A DNA stretch of 64,000 nt, from the NCBI RefSeq assembly GCF_947623445.1, contig NC_135241.1:498501-562500 (forward strand), in the 5' to 3' direction. The position numbers and the translations under genes are program-made. A model generated the notes under the pieces. It searched no databases and was not told where the DNA came from. It saw nothing but the letters and a program-made list of their open reading frames with translations. Positions 47,569 through 60,687 of this stretch are shown here, one piece after another (the stretch's first letter is position 1; the number at the start of each line of letters is the position of its first letter). The DNA comes from Clavelina lepadiformis (Eukaryota; Chordata; Ascidiacea; Aplousobranchia; Clavelinidae).

Positions 47569-48285
47569 AGAGCACAAAGACATAGAAGGAAGAACAACAA
47601 GACAAAGTTTAGGGTAAAACTTCCACTATTTATAAATTTTGGCACACAGACTTCAATGAAATAAAAATGTAATGTCAGATATGCAACATTTCAGGAGGCC
47701 GTGGAAGTCAAGTTAATAACATTCTGCAAATTTTGAAATTTCATTTAAAGATTGACAAAAATAAAAAGCAACATTTGTTGACGAAAATAAGACCAGATAG
47801 TACAAGTTGAAATTCGGAAAAATATATACAATGAAAATCTATTACAATAAACAAAATTTTGATACTTGCTCAAACTTGAAGTTAAAGGAATCATGATTGT
47901 ATTTAAAAAATAAGAAAAGTTATTACAAAATAGGTAAAGAAGTTTCTGTGTTTTTTTGAGTTAAACTTAACTTATATAAAACGCTTAAAAATATTTTTTT
48001 CAATTAAAATTTGACAAAACTTAAGACAAAAAGAAATGATGTCTATGAGTAATATTCGGCACCACCTTCTCATACTTCACTGAAACAGCAAATGCACAAT
48101 GACATCACAATGACATCCCATTACTTTGAAAAATAAAGCACCGATGGAAAAGAAACAAGCAAATATTCCCTAAGAAAAGTACGGCAATCATCTAAGTGGA
48201 TTATGCTCAATGATCAAGTCATGTGACACTTATTTGCAGCTGTTGCAACTATAGAGCAAAAGCCATCAAAGCTGTTTGAGATCAG

Positions 48286-50815
48286 TCAAGAAGGTTTTTC
48301 TTGCTTGGCCTGTTCTTTCTTCTCTTCTGTAAATCAACATTCAAAGCTAAGCTTAAAATTCTGAGGATCGTGTACAAAGTTTGTTACCCGACAGTCTTAA
48401 CCCAGGAAGCAGCAGATATTGGAGCTAAATAGTGAGTGAGGTTCAGTGATTGTGAAATTAAACAATCTCATGTTTTCCATCTTGACAACAAAGAGCAGAG
48501 CAAGTTGCCAACATTTCCATTTATCACCAGTTGCGCATTCACGAACAATCTCAGTATTAATTCAACAAGTTACAAAACGAAACAAAGAACTCACCAATAT
48601 CTTTGAGGAGTTTTTTAAATTTCACTTCAAATACTTCATTCTCGAAGTTGTAATACGTTAATGAGCTTGTGATGAAGTCTGAGGATGAAAAAATATGTCA
48701 TTTTTATATTTCCTTTTGCAAATCTTCAAAAATAAGACAGAAAAACTCGCCAAGCCATGTTCCTGGTTCGGGGCGGTAGTCTGAGTTCTTGATGGGTATG
48801 ATCGGGACTTTCAATGTATTCGCATATTTTGCTTCTTTCTCACAATATGGGCTTTCATAGTAGCCTGGGGACAGGAAAACCAAAACAACGAAAGAATTTT
48901 TCACGGCTTCTGGCATCTTGTCCAGCATATCTCCGCGCATTTCCTCCTGATCAATCCACGTTCTGTATCCAGCCTCTATCAATGCTTCATTGATCTGTGA
49001 AGATTACAGAACGAAATAATTAAATATAGTTCAACCAGAGTTAGTTGATTCAAAATTCTATAGATGAAATCTTAATCATTTAAAAGCTCATAGTATTGCA
49101 GTTCATGTTTATTACAAGCAGCTCAGATGCAATGAAACCAACCTTGGTGGCAAGATCAAAGGAGTCTCTGTGGTTGTAGCTTATCATGATGTGTCCATTG
49201 TCTTCTATTTCTTGCCCATCTCCCGTGTATGAGTCATCCTGTAATAGCACAGATGAATTTACGGTTCAATTATTTTGTTGCGTTTTTATTTCTATGGCGA
49301 TGCTGTTGAAATCAATGAACCACGCTCACGCATCAATAACATCGAGTTAAATGACAAAAAGACAAATTATTGTCACCTCTGCAGCAAATACAGCGCAAGC
49401 ACTCGTCTCTGCACCTTGGCCGTCTTCCTCGGTGGTTCCCCTAAATGTTTGCTGCTCGTCTGTTACGCTCTGTTGGACATCGTGTGATTTACTTATTGAA
49501 GATCCAACATGATTGAAAGTCCTCTGAAGGGAGCTCTTATAGAAAAAATTGTGATAATCAGCTAGCATTAATAAATTGAAAAGTAAATCTTCAACTATGT
49601 TAAACTACATAATTTCAAGAGTGTTAGTCACCTGGCCATCTACTCATAGATAAATTACAATGGGTGAGCCATCAGTAAAACACTGATGAGTGCAGTAAAT
49701 AACTCAACAAGTAATTCAAGAATACCAAAGTAATTTTATGATAATAAGAATTTCATTCATTAACTTTAACATTCATTTCATCAACCTGCATTTCTAAACA
49801 ATCAAAATTATCTTCAAGTGGGACTCTAGGCAAGTGACTCTCGAGTTTCGTGACCAAATTTTCGTCCTCTTCTATGAAGTCATACATCTTATACTCGACA
49901 GGAATCACGTTATCACTATGATGACGGGATTCAGACGGAATGCAAATCAGTAATCTGCTGCGACCCTCTGTGACGTCATTGTGAAGCGCAGCGTCTTTAA
50001 AATACTTCAAATAACCACAAGCTGCTTTGGACTTCTCAGTGGCAATCCACAGAACACAGGAACAACTTTCGAGGAATTTTAATCGCTTGTTTGCATGGGT
50101 GACCCCAGTGAGAGGAAATTCATTAAAAGTCAGGACTCTGAAATTCTTTTCTAGAATTCTTTTCCATCTTGATTGAATATCTTTGTCGTCATCATGACCA
50201 ATGATTCCACAATCCCACTGCAAAGACTATGAAGTTATGTTCTGTATATGAAATAGTGCTGAAATATGACATAAAACATGAAATACCTTCAAAGCACTGA
50301 CTGAATTCAAGGCTGGTTCACTTCTTGTCTTGGAAATCTTCTCATACGAGTCACCATCTGGTGTGAGTTGTTGTACCGGCGACTTTGAATCCAAACGACT
50401 CACTTTCTGTATAGCAACAATTTCAATGAACACAAGCTAGATAATACAATCAAGAAAAAATGATTTTCAATCAGTTTCATCTGCAAATACTGTTATGTCT
50501 TAGCAATTTTCACAGGAAACCCGACCAACAAAACCCAAGCTACTGACCACAGAATGACTTTGATCAGGTGTGACCTGGTATGTTACATCACTGTTTGACA
50601 TGTTGGGGGAGCTGGCTGAGTGATGGGGCTGTTGGTTGGGTCCATCATCACTGTACTGGGTCTCCATCTGTGGGGTGGAACATTTTTCGTGTACGTTCTA
50701 CAACAATAAACATTTTCAACATCAACGCATCTTCGTGAACAATTTGTTACAAAAATTGAAAAAAGATCGTAACCTCTTCTGTGACATGAGAATTTCCATT
50801 GCATTGTGACATCAT
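48286..50815 (-). CDS. TIR-like + TIR protein
   Basis: Exons (minus strand) 50815-50774, 50697-50548, 50406-50287, 50217-49786, 49535-49377, 49238-49143, 48994-48751, 48678-48595 and 48326-48286: 1368 nt, 455 residues. Residues 1-104 are a polar, Ser/Gln/Pro-rich leader (MMSQCNGNSHVTEE start); 105-248 the TIR-like domain (WDCGIIGHDDDKDIQ, VLWIATEKSKAACGYLKYF); 249-301 a linker; about 315-443 a canonical TIR (HIMISYNHRDSFDLATK, GYRTWIDQEEMRGD, SPGYYESPYCEKEAKYA). It ends in a Lys/Glu tail EEKKEQAKQEKPS. The intron after 48751 begins GC rather than GT (TTG/gcgagt). The CxxE glutamate of enzymatic TIRs is present. It is a tandem paralogue of 51781-54257 and probably a cytosolic signalling or NAD-hydrolysing protein (inference). 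Confidence 0.85.
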
Positions 50816-51780
50816 CAGTTTATATGTTTCAGTTTCAACTAACTTTAGCTTTGAATTAAGATCAAGAAAAAAAACAAAACATACCGCAAAAATCTGTAGA
50901 AATTAAGAAGATTACAATATTAAGTTTGGAAATTCCTTAATCCAGGAAAATATTGGAATAGATTAGAACGAAAAAATTTTACTAGAAGTAAAATGTACCC
51001 TATTGAATCAAAGTAAAGAAGGTGGAATGTAAAAAGTAGCAATATAAAGTGCATAGATATCTTCCTCTAAACAAAGTTAATGACAACAGCAATACAACAA
51101 TAAAGCAGACACAAAAGTATAAAAATTTTAGATGAAACTCTGTTTTACTTTGAATTTTAGGGCAGAATAATATTTTAAGAATATGAAACAAAATGTCAGA
51201 AAAGAGTAAAAAAAAGTTGAAAATTATTGAGTAAATTTCATTCAGTAAACTAAGAAAAACAGAAAAATGTTGAAGATGATGAGAATATGAATTACAAATT
51301 TTTATATTTAAAGTTTCAAGTTAAGTCATCGATCAATAACAGAAAGCTAACTATGTGTGTATAATTTATTAAAAATCATTTCATAATCCACATCCTCTTC
51401 ACCATTCAGAAAACTTCTACATTTGTCCTAGTTTCATCACTTTTGTAAAAATTCAAGCATTTTAAACTTATCTGTCTGCAAGAATAATCCTGAAGAAAAA
51501 TACGAATAAAATTCATTCAAATTATTTACATTTTCACCACGTGCCTATATTAGACAGTAAAGTGATGCGAGTACAGAATAACACTTGATTCAATCAAAAT
51601 AGAAAAGTTCAAGAAGAGCAGCACAAGTGCATGCGATAAAATTCAAAAAAGCAAAATTGCACAAAAATGAAAAGTAACAAATTTGAAAGCCATGTTCATG
51701 GCTACTTCACGATGCTCCAACTGTCGCAACTTTAAAACAAATGCCACTGAAACTGTGTGTGGCATCATTCAATCGAGGTT

Positions 51781-54257
51781 TCATTGCTTCGGTTGTTCTT
51801 TTTTCTCTTCTGTAAATTGATTAAAACTAATGAAGGTTCAGTGAATATAAAATTTACAATCTACATGTTTTCCATCTTGAGAGCAATGTGCATAGTAAAT
51901 TGCAAACATCTGTGTTTATTATCACAACTCATGTATTAATGAAAAATTTTTATTAATTCAACAAGTTAAAAGTCAAAGCAAAGAACTCACCAATGTCTTT
52001 GAGAAGTTTTTCAAAGACCTCTTCAAATACTTCATTCTGGAAGTTGTAATACATCAATGAGCTTGTGATGAAGTCTGAGGATGAAAAAATAGTTTATTTT
52101 TAAACGTAAAAGATGGAGATGTCCCAAGCATTATATCATCATTGCAATGCCGCTGTCCAAATCATTAATAAAGTTCTGGATTTGGGTGAGATCACGAAAC
52201 AAATGCACCAAGACTATTGTGATAACCAGAACATGAATAATAAACATCATTGACACAACTCACCTAACCAGCCTTCAGGTTTGTAGTTAGAGTTCTTGAT
52301 GGGTATGATCGGGATGTCATTTTTGTGGGCATATTTTGCTTCATCCTCACAATATCTGCTTTCATAGTAACCTGGGGACAGGAAAACTAAAACAACGAAC
52401 GAATTTTTCACGGCTTCTGGCATCTTGTCCAGCATATCTCCGCGCATTTCCTCCTGATCAATCCACGTTCTGTATCCAGCCTCTATCAATGCTTCATTGA
52501 TCTGTGAAGATTGAAAAATATGAAAAGATATATTAAAAATAATTGGAATAAAGGTAAAAATAAAGCAAAATACGTGATTGCAAAACGTTGGTTGGTTGGT
52601 TGTAATCTGTTCAAAAATGCCAATCAACTTATAACAGTTTATCACAAGAAGCTCAGATGCAATGAAACCAACCTTGGAGGCCATTTCTAAGGAGTCTTTG
52701 TGCTTGTAGCTGATCATGATGTGTCTATTGTCTTCTCGCTTAAAATCTCTTGCGGGAGATTCGACCTGCAATGTGAAATAGTGACAAAATTACATTATGG
52801 CTGCAATTCATTATATAAAAGGTTATATTATTATGAAATTAAATATTTTTCACGACATATTACATTCGCCTTTTCATGAAAATCAGCACAGGCAGTCAGT
52901 TTTCCTCCTGGGCCATCTTCCACGGTGATTCTTCCGAATATGCTGGGCCACTGCTGGTAGACAGAGACCATCTCACCATGTGAAGCATTGTATGAGTTGC
53001 TCACCAAAGGTTCAGCATCGTTAAAAGCTCTCTGGGTCGGGGCCTCGACCTAAAATCATGGTTCTTAATGAAGGTATCAGTAAAACTTGTTATCAAAAAA
53101 TGCCACTATGGTTGTTCTGCTTTTCATGTGGTACCTGCACTTTTAATCGATCAAAGTCATCTTGAATCGGACCAGCCGAGCATAAAGACGAAGGGTATTG
53201 GCCTATGCACATGATTCTTTTTAAATGACTGCGAAGAATGGTGATGAGGTTTTCGTCCTCTTTTATGAAGTCGTACATCTCATACTCGGCAGGGATGACA
53301 ACTTCAGGCTGATGAAGATATTCCAGAGGAACGCAGATCAATAATCTTCTGTGATCCTCTGTTAACTTTTTGTGAAGCGCAGCTCCTTTAAAATACTTCA
53401 AATACCCACAGGCTGCTTTGGACTTCTCGGTGGCAATCCACAGAACACAGGAACAGCTTTTTAGAAATTGTAACTGTTTTTCGACGCGGGTGACACCAAT
53501 GAGAGGAAACTCATTAAAAGTCAGGACGTGGAAACTCTTTTCTAGAATTCTTTTCCATCTTGCTTGAATATTGTTGTCGTTATCGTGACCAATGATTCCA
53601 TAATCCCACTGCAAAACAAGACTATGAAGTTATGCCAGTGATATGAAATAGTGCTCGATGACGGAATATTTCATATTAAGCAAAGTTATTAAAACACAGT
53701 GAATAATCTAGAAATCAATTATCATGTAGTTGAATGACACCGACTGAATTCAAGGCTGGTTCGCTTCTTGTCCCACGCAACTTGGAAATCTTCTCATACG
53801 AGTCACCATCTGGCGTGATTTGTCGAACCGGAAACTTAAAATCCAAACGACTTACTTTCTGTATAGCAACAAATTTCATGAACACAAGCTGGATAATACA
53901 AACAAGAAAAAATGATTTTCAACCAGATTCATCTGCAAATACTGTTATGTCTTGGCAATTTTCACAGGAAACCCGACCAACAGAAACCAAGCTACTCACC
54001 AAAGAATGACTTTGGCCAGGTGTGACCTGGTACGTTACATCACTGTTTGACATGTTGGGGGAGCTGGCTGAGTGATTGGGCAGTTGGTTGGGTCCATCAT
54101 CACTGTACTGGGTCTCCATCTGTGGGATGGAACATTTTTCAGGTACATGCTGCAACAATAAATATAATAATTTCATTTTCATGAAAACTTTGTCACGAAA
54201 ATTCAAGAGAAATTTTCTAACCTGCTCCAAATAACAGGAATTGTCTTGTGACATCAT
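51781..54257 (-). CDS. TIR-like + TIR protein
   Basis: Exons (minus strand) 54257-54222, 54149-54000, 53858-53745, 53608-53135, 53049-52864, 52765-52673, 52501-52264, 52074-51991 and 51809-51781: 1404 nt, 467 residues. The layout matches the neighbour at 48286-50815: polar leader (MMSQDNSCYLEQ; METQYSDDGPNQ), TIR-like domain (WDYGIIGHDNDNNIQARW, VLWIATEKSKAACGYLKYF), linker, then canonical TIR in three exons (HIMISYKHKDSLEMASK; GYRTWIDQEEMRGD; SPGYYESRYCEDEAKYA; FITSSLMYYNF) and tail EEKKEQPKQ. The donor of exon 3 is the weak point: the only phase-0 choices are TCA/gtcggt or GGT/gtcatt, where the paralogue has a normal AAG/gtattt. All other junctions are canonical. Confidence 0.85.
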
Positions 54258-55420
54258 TGGTTTGTTGGGCTTTAAACTTTTCTTGAACTAATTTCAATTT
54301 TAGAATTAAGATCTAGATAATGAAGTTAAAATATCAAAACAAAAACTGAAAAAAAATTAAAAATAGAGTCAAAGTTTTTTTTACTTTGGAACACCATGGA
54401 TTTAAACAAGCAGAATATCAACAACAAAAAACAAATAAGACGTCATATAGGGAAGTAAGTGCAAGATTGATTTAATGAATTTTCTGAAAACTTACAAATT
54501 AGACTTTGGCACAAAAAAGTTCTCTTTAAAAGTTCGAAACATTATTTCACCATTGATAATGAAATGTGATGGAAACTATCAAGGCAACACAAACAACTAC
54601 ATACGACAACTAAAATGGCTGATTTCATAGAATAAACCCATAAAATTTTGGAATAATCAGAAGATGATTATCAAAAATCTCGTTCAAGAAACATTCATCA
54701 AAAAAGATACATTAAATCCACTTCAAAAAACACTGGTCAGGAATTAAAGAAGAAATGTCGAAATGTCAAAGAACGGTATCAAATACAAAAACATATTAAA
54801 ATATATTGGAAATACCATTACATGAAAATCAAATGTCTAACTTGTATGAGAGTGAGTAAAATACCTGATACATTCAAATAGAAAGAACATTTTGCTTTCA
54901 TTCAACAATAAATCAATGAAGTTGATATCGTTATGAAACTAATAGTGATACAACCAAGTTCAGATTTAATCTTTTCCATTTATGTATAATGAGCGTTTTG
55001 ATACGAGATTAAGTGCATGTTGGGTTTAAACTTAATTTACAATCTACAATAAATATTTAAGTTGATGAAGAATTTGGAAAAGGAGCAAAAGTTAAGTTGT
55101 CGGTACAGAATATCGATATCATCAATGTCTTTAAATCGCTTTTAAGGACAAAAGTGATTTATTAAATTTCTTCAACAATCTCTCACAACTTATATTTCTG
55201 CGGCTACAAAAAATTAGCAATTAGTCTTTAAAAGTCACGGTCCCTCTTAAAATTTCTTAATGGTCGCCAAAGCCAAATATAAAAAACACCTGTGCCTTAG
55301 TAGCTGCAGCAGATATTATGAAGATATTCTGGCATGAAATTAAATCCAATACCGACATGTGAGAGTTAAAACGAAGAAAAGTTTCCAGCATTTTGCTGAA
55401 ACCATCTCTGTTATGAAGCA

Positions 55421-57500
55421 TCAACTATTCCCTTCATCTGCAGTCAAATATTCGTCCGACGAAGATTGAGTGTCTGCTTGAGGAGGTGAAAGTTTACTGG
55501 AAGCAAAGCTGTCGCTTGTCTGTGACCTCTCTTCTCCAACTGGGGATTCCCGTGGTGTTGACGTGGTCGGCGAATTTGAAGACGGTTGGAAATGCAGATT
55601 GTCGCTTGTATTAATCTGCGTCATCATAACAAACTTAAAAGTGAATCCTCAATGTAAATAAAATACCACACACCCTATCAAGCGAACTATCACTACCAAG
55701 CTTTCACTGAAATGAAAACTACAGGTTCCGTCGTGCTCAAAAGTTGCAAAATGCCTGCAAGTTCATTAAACTCACCTGGCTATGAAAGTTTGGGGTGGAA
55801 TAACTGCAGCTGGGCATGTGGGATGTTGAGGGTTGGATTGAGCCGACAGATGGTGACTGAAAGGCACGATAATAATCACCGGCAGATTTAACCTTTCGAA
55901 TGGTTGCGTGTATTTGAAAAGGAAACATTTCGTTCTCACAAATAGGGACGTACATATCCAATTCTCGCGGAATAATATGTTTTACGTTTATATAATTTTC
56001 TGGAACCACGACAGAAAACTTGTTCACGTCATGTATGCTTGACTTCATAATCGCGTCGTGCAGCCCAGCATCTCGGTGATATTTCATATAACCGCTATCG
56101 GCCGCAGAAGTAGGTGAAGCAATCCAAAGAACACAGAAACAATTTTCCAAAAAGTTTAAACACTTTTCAGCATGAGTATTTTGAGCACAGAAAAACTCTT
56201 CATATTTGAGAACGCGATAACCGCATTTCGTAATCTTTCTCGAAATTCTTGCAGAGTCATCAGAATCCGCTTCATGAGCAAATATTCCAAAATCAACCTA
56301 CACAATAAAAAATATAAAATATATTCTTCACACTTGCTTCAAAAACCAACAACTGATTCCACTCAGACAAACACAAAACACGGCCATTGTTAATACATAG
56401 GCTGAATAAGCTGATCTGTAAAAGCTGTTCTAATTTCTGTTAATGTCGCCTGCGCCTATCTGCACCCTTGCAATCAGTTTCCTTAACTCAAAACATGTCC
56501 AATAACCAGGCACCATGACGGAAGTAAGCAATCGCATGAAGCGTAATTCGAAACTTGTCTTATAAGGAATCAACGCAATCATGAGAGCACATGCAGCAAA
56601 ATACTGATGACTTAACAAAATTCCCCTCACGTTATTTCCCACTGTTATAAATAACCTTCCAGCAATGGTCAGTTCTTAAAATAGCCAAAATAATTTTGCA
56701 ACTCGCACTACAACGACACCACTGACTATTGCAAGATATTCCACCATGATATACCTCGGGTGAAGAACTCTGAAGGTCAGATTTCGACAGAAAGTTTGAT
56801 GGTTTTCCTGTTGTCTTCGGTGTTGTCTCTTCTTCTGAATCCCTGGAATCCTAATAATTTATATTGAGATCACAGCTTGAGTAGCGATGTGTGCATGACC
56901 ACCACGAAATGCAGAGAAGGCAAAAATAACAACTAAACATTTCAACATCACTCACGTCATGAGAGCAGCCGGTGCAGGGTACTTCCGATATCGGGGAAGT
57001 CCCACCACCACTGTCATGCACGTCGATCGAATTTCCCCCTCTCTTTAAAGAAGCAAATGCCAGCGATAAATTTTACAAACATCACCAAAATAATTCCAAC
57101 TTAATTACAAATGATGCAAGTTATATTTGTCATGTGGTTTGAAATCATTGCAGATATTTGTAATAATCATCATTCTTACGAACAATCACCTGAACATCTT
57201 CTGCGTGTGTGGACCCAGTTTCATCATCCCAGCTTCTAATTCCATCTGAGTTCTGAGTAAAAGTTCTCGTTTCTTCTGGCAAGTATGGCGGTCGCACCTG
57301 AAAATAATTTTTATCAAAACATAAAAATTAAGAGTTTTAGAAGTTGGGTGAAAATCTTTACAAAAACACCATATGAAGAAAATAAAATTTTTTCAACATT
57401 TTTCGAAAGTTTAAAATAGAAGTCGTAAATGTATTAAAAGCTACAATACCAGCACATGGTCGTCTTCATGGATCGTAACCTCTTGTGAGCCAGCAGACAT
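55421..57500 (-). CDS. TIR-like protein with acidic N-terminal and Ser-rich C-terminal tails
   Basis: Exons (minus strand) 57500-57450, 57297-57190, 57042-56956, 56850-56755, 56297-55776 and 55615-55421: 1059 nt, 352 residues, every intron phase 0. The N-terminal 114 residues are acidic and Ser/Thr-rich (EVTIHEDDHV, SWDDETGSTHAEDVQ, DSRDSEEETTPKTTG). The X domain is exon 5 (VDFGIFAHEADSDDSARI, YRVLKYEEFF, CVLWIASPTSAADSGYMKYH). The C-terminal 64 residues are PEST-like (SSNSPTTSTPRESP, SSSDEYLTADEGNS), suggesting phosphorylation and turnover control. There is no TIR or Death domain. A signalling adaptor role is inferred only from domain type and neighbours. Confidence 0.8.
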
Positions 57501-59232
57501 ATTTCAACAAATAATATTAAATAATTTTAACTAAGATACGGCCGAGCAATTCTAGACAAAACATAACAAAGTAGATATCTGATACAAAAGTGACTCAAAA
57601 TACACAGGAATGACCTCAAAAGTTTGATTTTGAACATGTTTAGCACAAATGAAGGCTTCCAAATATTCACATATACTGGTGTAGAAAATGTGCTTGGATT
57701 CTAAAAACCCAAATATTAAAAGGCACCTCGATGCTTAGGTGGAACGTAGGAAAGTCTGACACATTTAAAACACGGCAATAACTCCCCATCATCATAGTGG
57801 TAGCTGGCTTTATGTTTGTGCTTTTTCAAATAAACGTACATTGTTGTTAGATTTTTGTTTTGCAATCATGCTTGAAGTTTCTCAACAAAAGCACTACACA
57901 AGGGTGAGAGTAAAAAATATTTCGCATCCTCGAAGAGTGTAACAACAGTGTAAACGTTGAAGCACCATAGAGTTTCTGACCCTTGAAATAAGTTTAATGC
58001 AAACCAAGGGTTCAACCTGCTCCGTGAAGCCTATCAGCATAGACACAAAAAAACATTTTGTTAAAATATGTTGTGATCAAAAACAAGAAATACTTGCATC
58101 AAATGAAACGCCAGGATGAACGATAGAATCTTAAAAAACATGACACTCAAATGAAATAAAATTGTTTTAAGAAATAAACTGTGATTAAAAATTCTCTTTA
58201 TGATTTCCATTTCCGTAATTTACTGCAGCTTTCATGAACATATCTATTTATAGCATAAAAAATTATTTTAGGACATAGCATTATGTGTGCTAATTTAGTA
58301 GTCTGTACAAATTGCGAGCTAAACACAATTATTTTTACTGATCAAGTGTTAAAACCAAATTTATAACAAACATGATACAGATGAAGCTTTCTATAAATAG
58401 CACATTACATCATCAAGGCAACACAAGTCTTTTAAGTTTCAATCTTTTTAGAGTTGCATCAAAATATACCGGTAAATAAAGTAACCTGCTACTAGCAACT
58501 TAAACCCATGATGCACATATAATTTACATCTCATAAAAGGTAAAAGCACAGATTTTAACAAAAAATGAAGAAATTTAGATGAAGATAAAATGTTTAAGAA
58601 ACTATGTTTGAACTACGTTACACTCTTCATAAAACTTTTTTTGATCATAAAACAGTTCTGTTATAGCAATTTTCAGACAAACTTGTGTGAACATAATTCC
58701 TAACAACGATATTATTTATTCCAAGATGTTATGCCTTTCATAGATATGTCCTAGTGCATAGTGCCTAAAATACTTATAACGAATTAAAAAATAACAGAAG
58801 AAAATGTTTCAAAGTGCAGCGAGTGTACAGTTTAAACTTAGATGTTGTTAAGTAGCACTAGAATATCCATATGCCAATACAAGTTGGAACCACAGTACTA
58901 AAAAACTTGATGAACAGAACTATGTTAGAACTTCTATGTTACAAATAAATGTAAACTATGCAAGAACCTGTACTATGAAGTATGCAATGTATGTAGTTTA
59001 AATGAGTCGACGTACCGACAATTGCATAAAAAAACATCAAAAAAATTAAAGTCAGAAAACTTGGCTTGGTTTTATCGGTGTCAGTGCAAGGGATCAAATG
59101 CCTTGAACATTATTAGAAAAAAAATCTATTGAAAAAATGAAAGCCTGACTTGATTTCATGCTTGACTTCTTCCCCATACAGTTGTCTTGAGAAAGAGTAG
59201 CCTCAGTATAAAAGTAATTCCAAAAATCAAGT
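57501..59232. other. Intergenic, contains a repeat shared with 61.6 kb
   Basis: No coding region seen. 58356-58516 is a direct repeat of 61635-61796. Confidence 0.45.
58356..58516 (+). repeat. 160-bp direct repeat, copy 1
   Basis: Closely matches 61635-61796 (both start caaatttataacaaacatga and end cttaaacccatgatgcac). Each copy lies about 0.7-0.9 kb downstream of the stop codon of a TIR-like gene (59233 and 62566), so it probably marks duplicated 3' flanks. Confidence 0.75.
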
Positions 59233-60687
59233 CAAATCAATTTCCATGTCTGAGTTATTGTTGACATCAGCTGTAACAGGAGTTTGGTTCAGAGGTGAAA
59301 CCACCTGCATCTGTGAGAAGATGATATTTCATGATTATGAGAAGAAACACTGCAGAGAAGCAAACAATTAACTCTAAGACAACATCATTGCAGTTACCGG
59401 TATCTGACGGCCATCTACAGCAGTGCCACGAGAAAATGCAAAATGTCTTGCGGAAGACGACAGCCTCCGATCCTTCAAAATAGAACAAAAAATAAATTGC
59501 AGCAGAATATTCATGTATAAACCATAAATTATAATGTATGACCTCGCACTAAGACAAGCTCAGTAACTGGAGCTCGAGTAATGAGGAATCATCGCCCAGA
59601 TTAAGTTGTTCAAAGACTTTCCTCAGCCCGAAAAAAAAGTAATATACCTTGCACCAGATTACGATTGCATGTCATGTCATGCATGTCATACACTACTACA
59701 ACTCATTTTCGGCGCTGTTGAAATACTTCTTGCATACTTTCTGTTACAGGTAGCTACATATTAAGCACAGCAAGATCAGACATGTACCTGAAGATCAGGC
59801 ATCGACTGAGATGGATGCACATCAGCGGGTGGCTCTGCTCTTCTATTGTTCCTTTCAACGTTACCAACAACTGGGTTGGATTGAGAATGATGTAATAGAG
59901 GTCTAAGTTCACGTAACATTTGTTGCACCTTTTCGACTAAACTGTCATTCTCCACGAAAGGAAAAGAAACGTCTAGTTTGTCTGGAATGCTGATGTCATG
60001 ATGTTCACGAGGTCTCAAGACATGAAAAGGAGTTTTAGGAAGATCGTTTCTTTCCTCTTCCTTTAATGCAGCATGATGACCAGCATTGGCATAATATCTG
60101 CTGTATCCAGGGTGGTTTACTGAACTTGGCGTAGCAATGAACAGCACGAGTCGGCAACTGTCAGCGAGGCGAAAGGGCATCTGGGTTCGGGTGTCACCAG
60201 GAATCTTTGCATCCGCCGTTATCATCACTGAGATTTCATTGTTTTCAAGAAAATTTTTTATCCTTCCTTCAATCTCAGCATCATGTTCATGAGCAAGCAG
60301 CCCTACATCAACCTATTAAAGAAGCAACAAAAAGATTGCATTCACCAATATTGCAGCATTCACACATTTGTACACCAATTTTGATATCGAGAAATTCATG
60401 TTTCAATAAACACAAATCACCTGACCTTTGAACCAGGTGTGCTAGGACTGGAGTTCCTAGACATTGTGAGTTCATTGTTGCTTTCATTCTGAAAGAAGTT
60501 GCCAAAATAAACACAAGGTATCGACAACACGAGTCTAGTAGTGGTAACATGACTTAGTGACTAAATTAATGTGAGTTTTCTTAAACGATCCAAACAGCAC
60601 TGTATTAGTTCAGCAAATAGTGAGAAAAATACTAGACACTTCTACCTGGTTGTGAGCTGAAGCCACACTTTGTCCTAATTCATTCAT
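59233..60687 (-). CDS. TIR-like protein, five exons
   Basis: Exons (minus strand) 60687-60646, 60488-60426, 60312-59788, 59472-59398 and 59310-59233: 783 nt, 260 residues, all introns phase 0. The short start exon MNELGQSVASAHNQ resembles that of the upstream neighbour. Exon 2 is a Ser/Asn-rich linker, exon 3 the X domain (VDVGLLAHEHDAEIEGRI, SVMITADAKI, LVLFIATPSSVNHPGYSRYY) plus a polar tail. Here the usual WIA is FIA and the HH repeat in NAGHHAAL is unusual. Exons 4-5 are short polar ends. No canonical TIR. Its function is not known. Confidence 0.78.
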
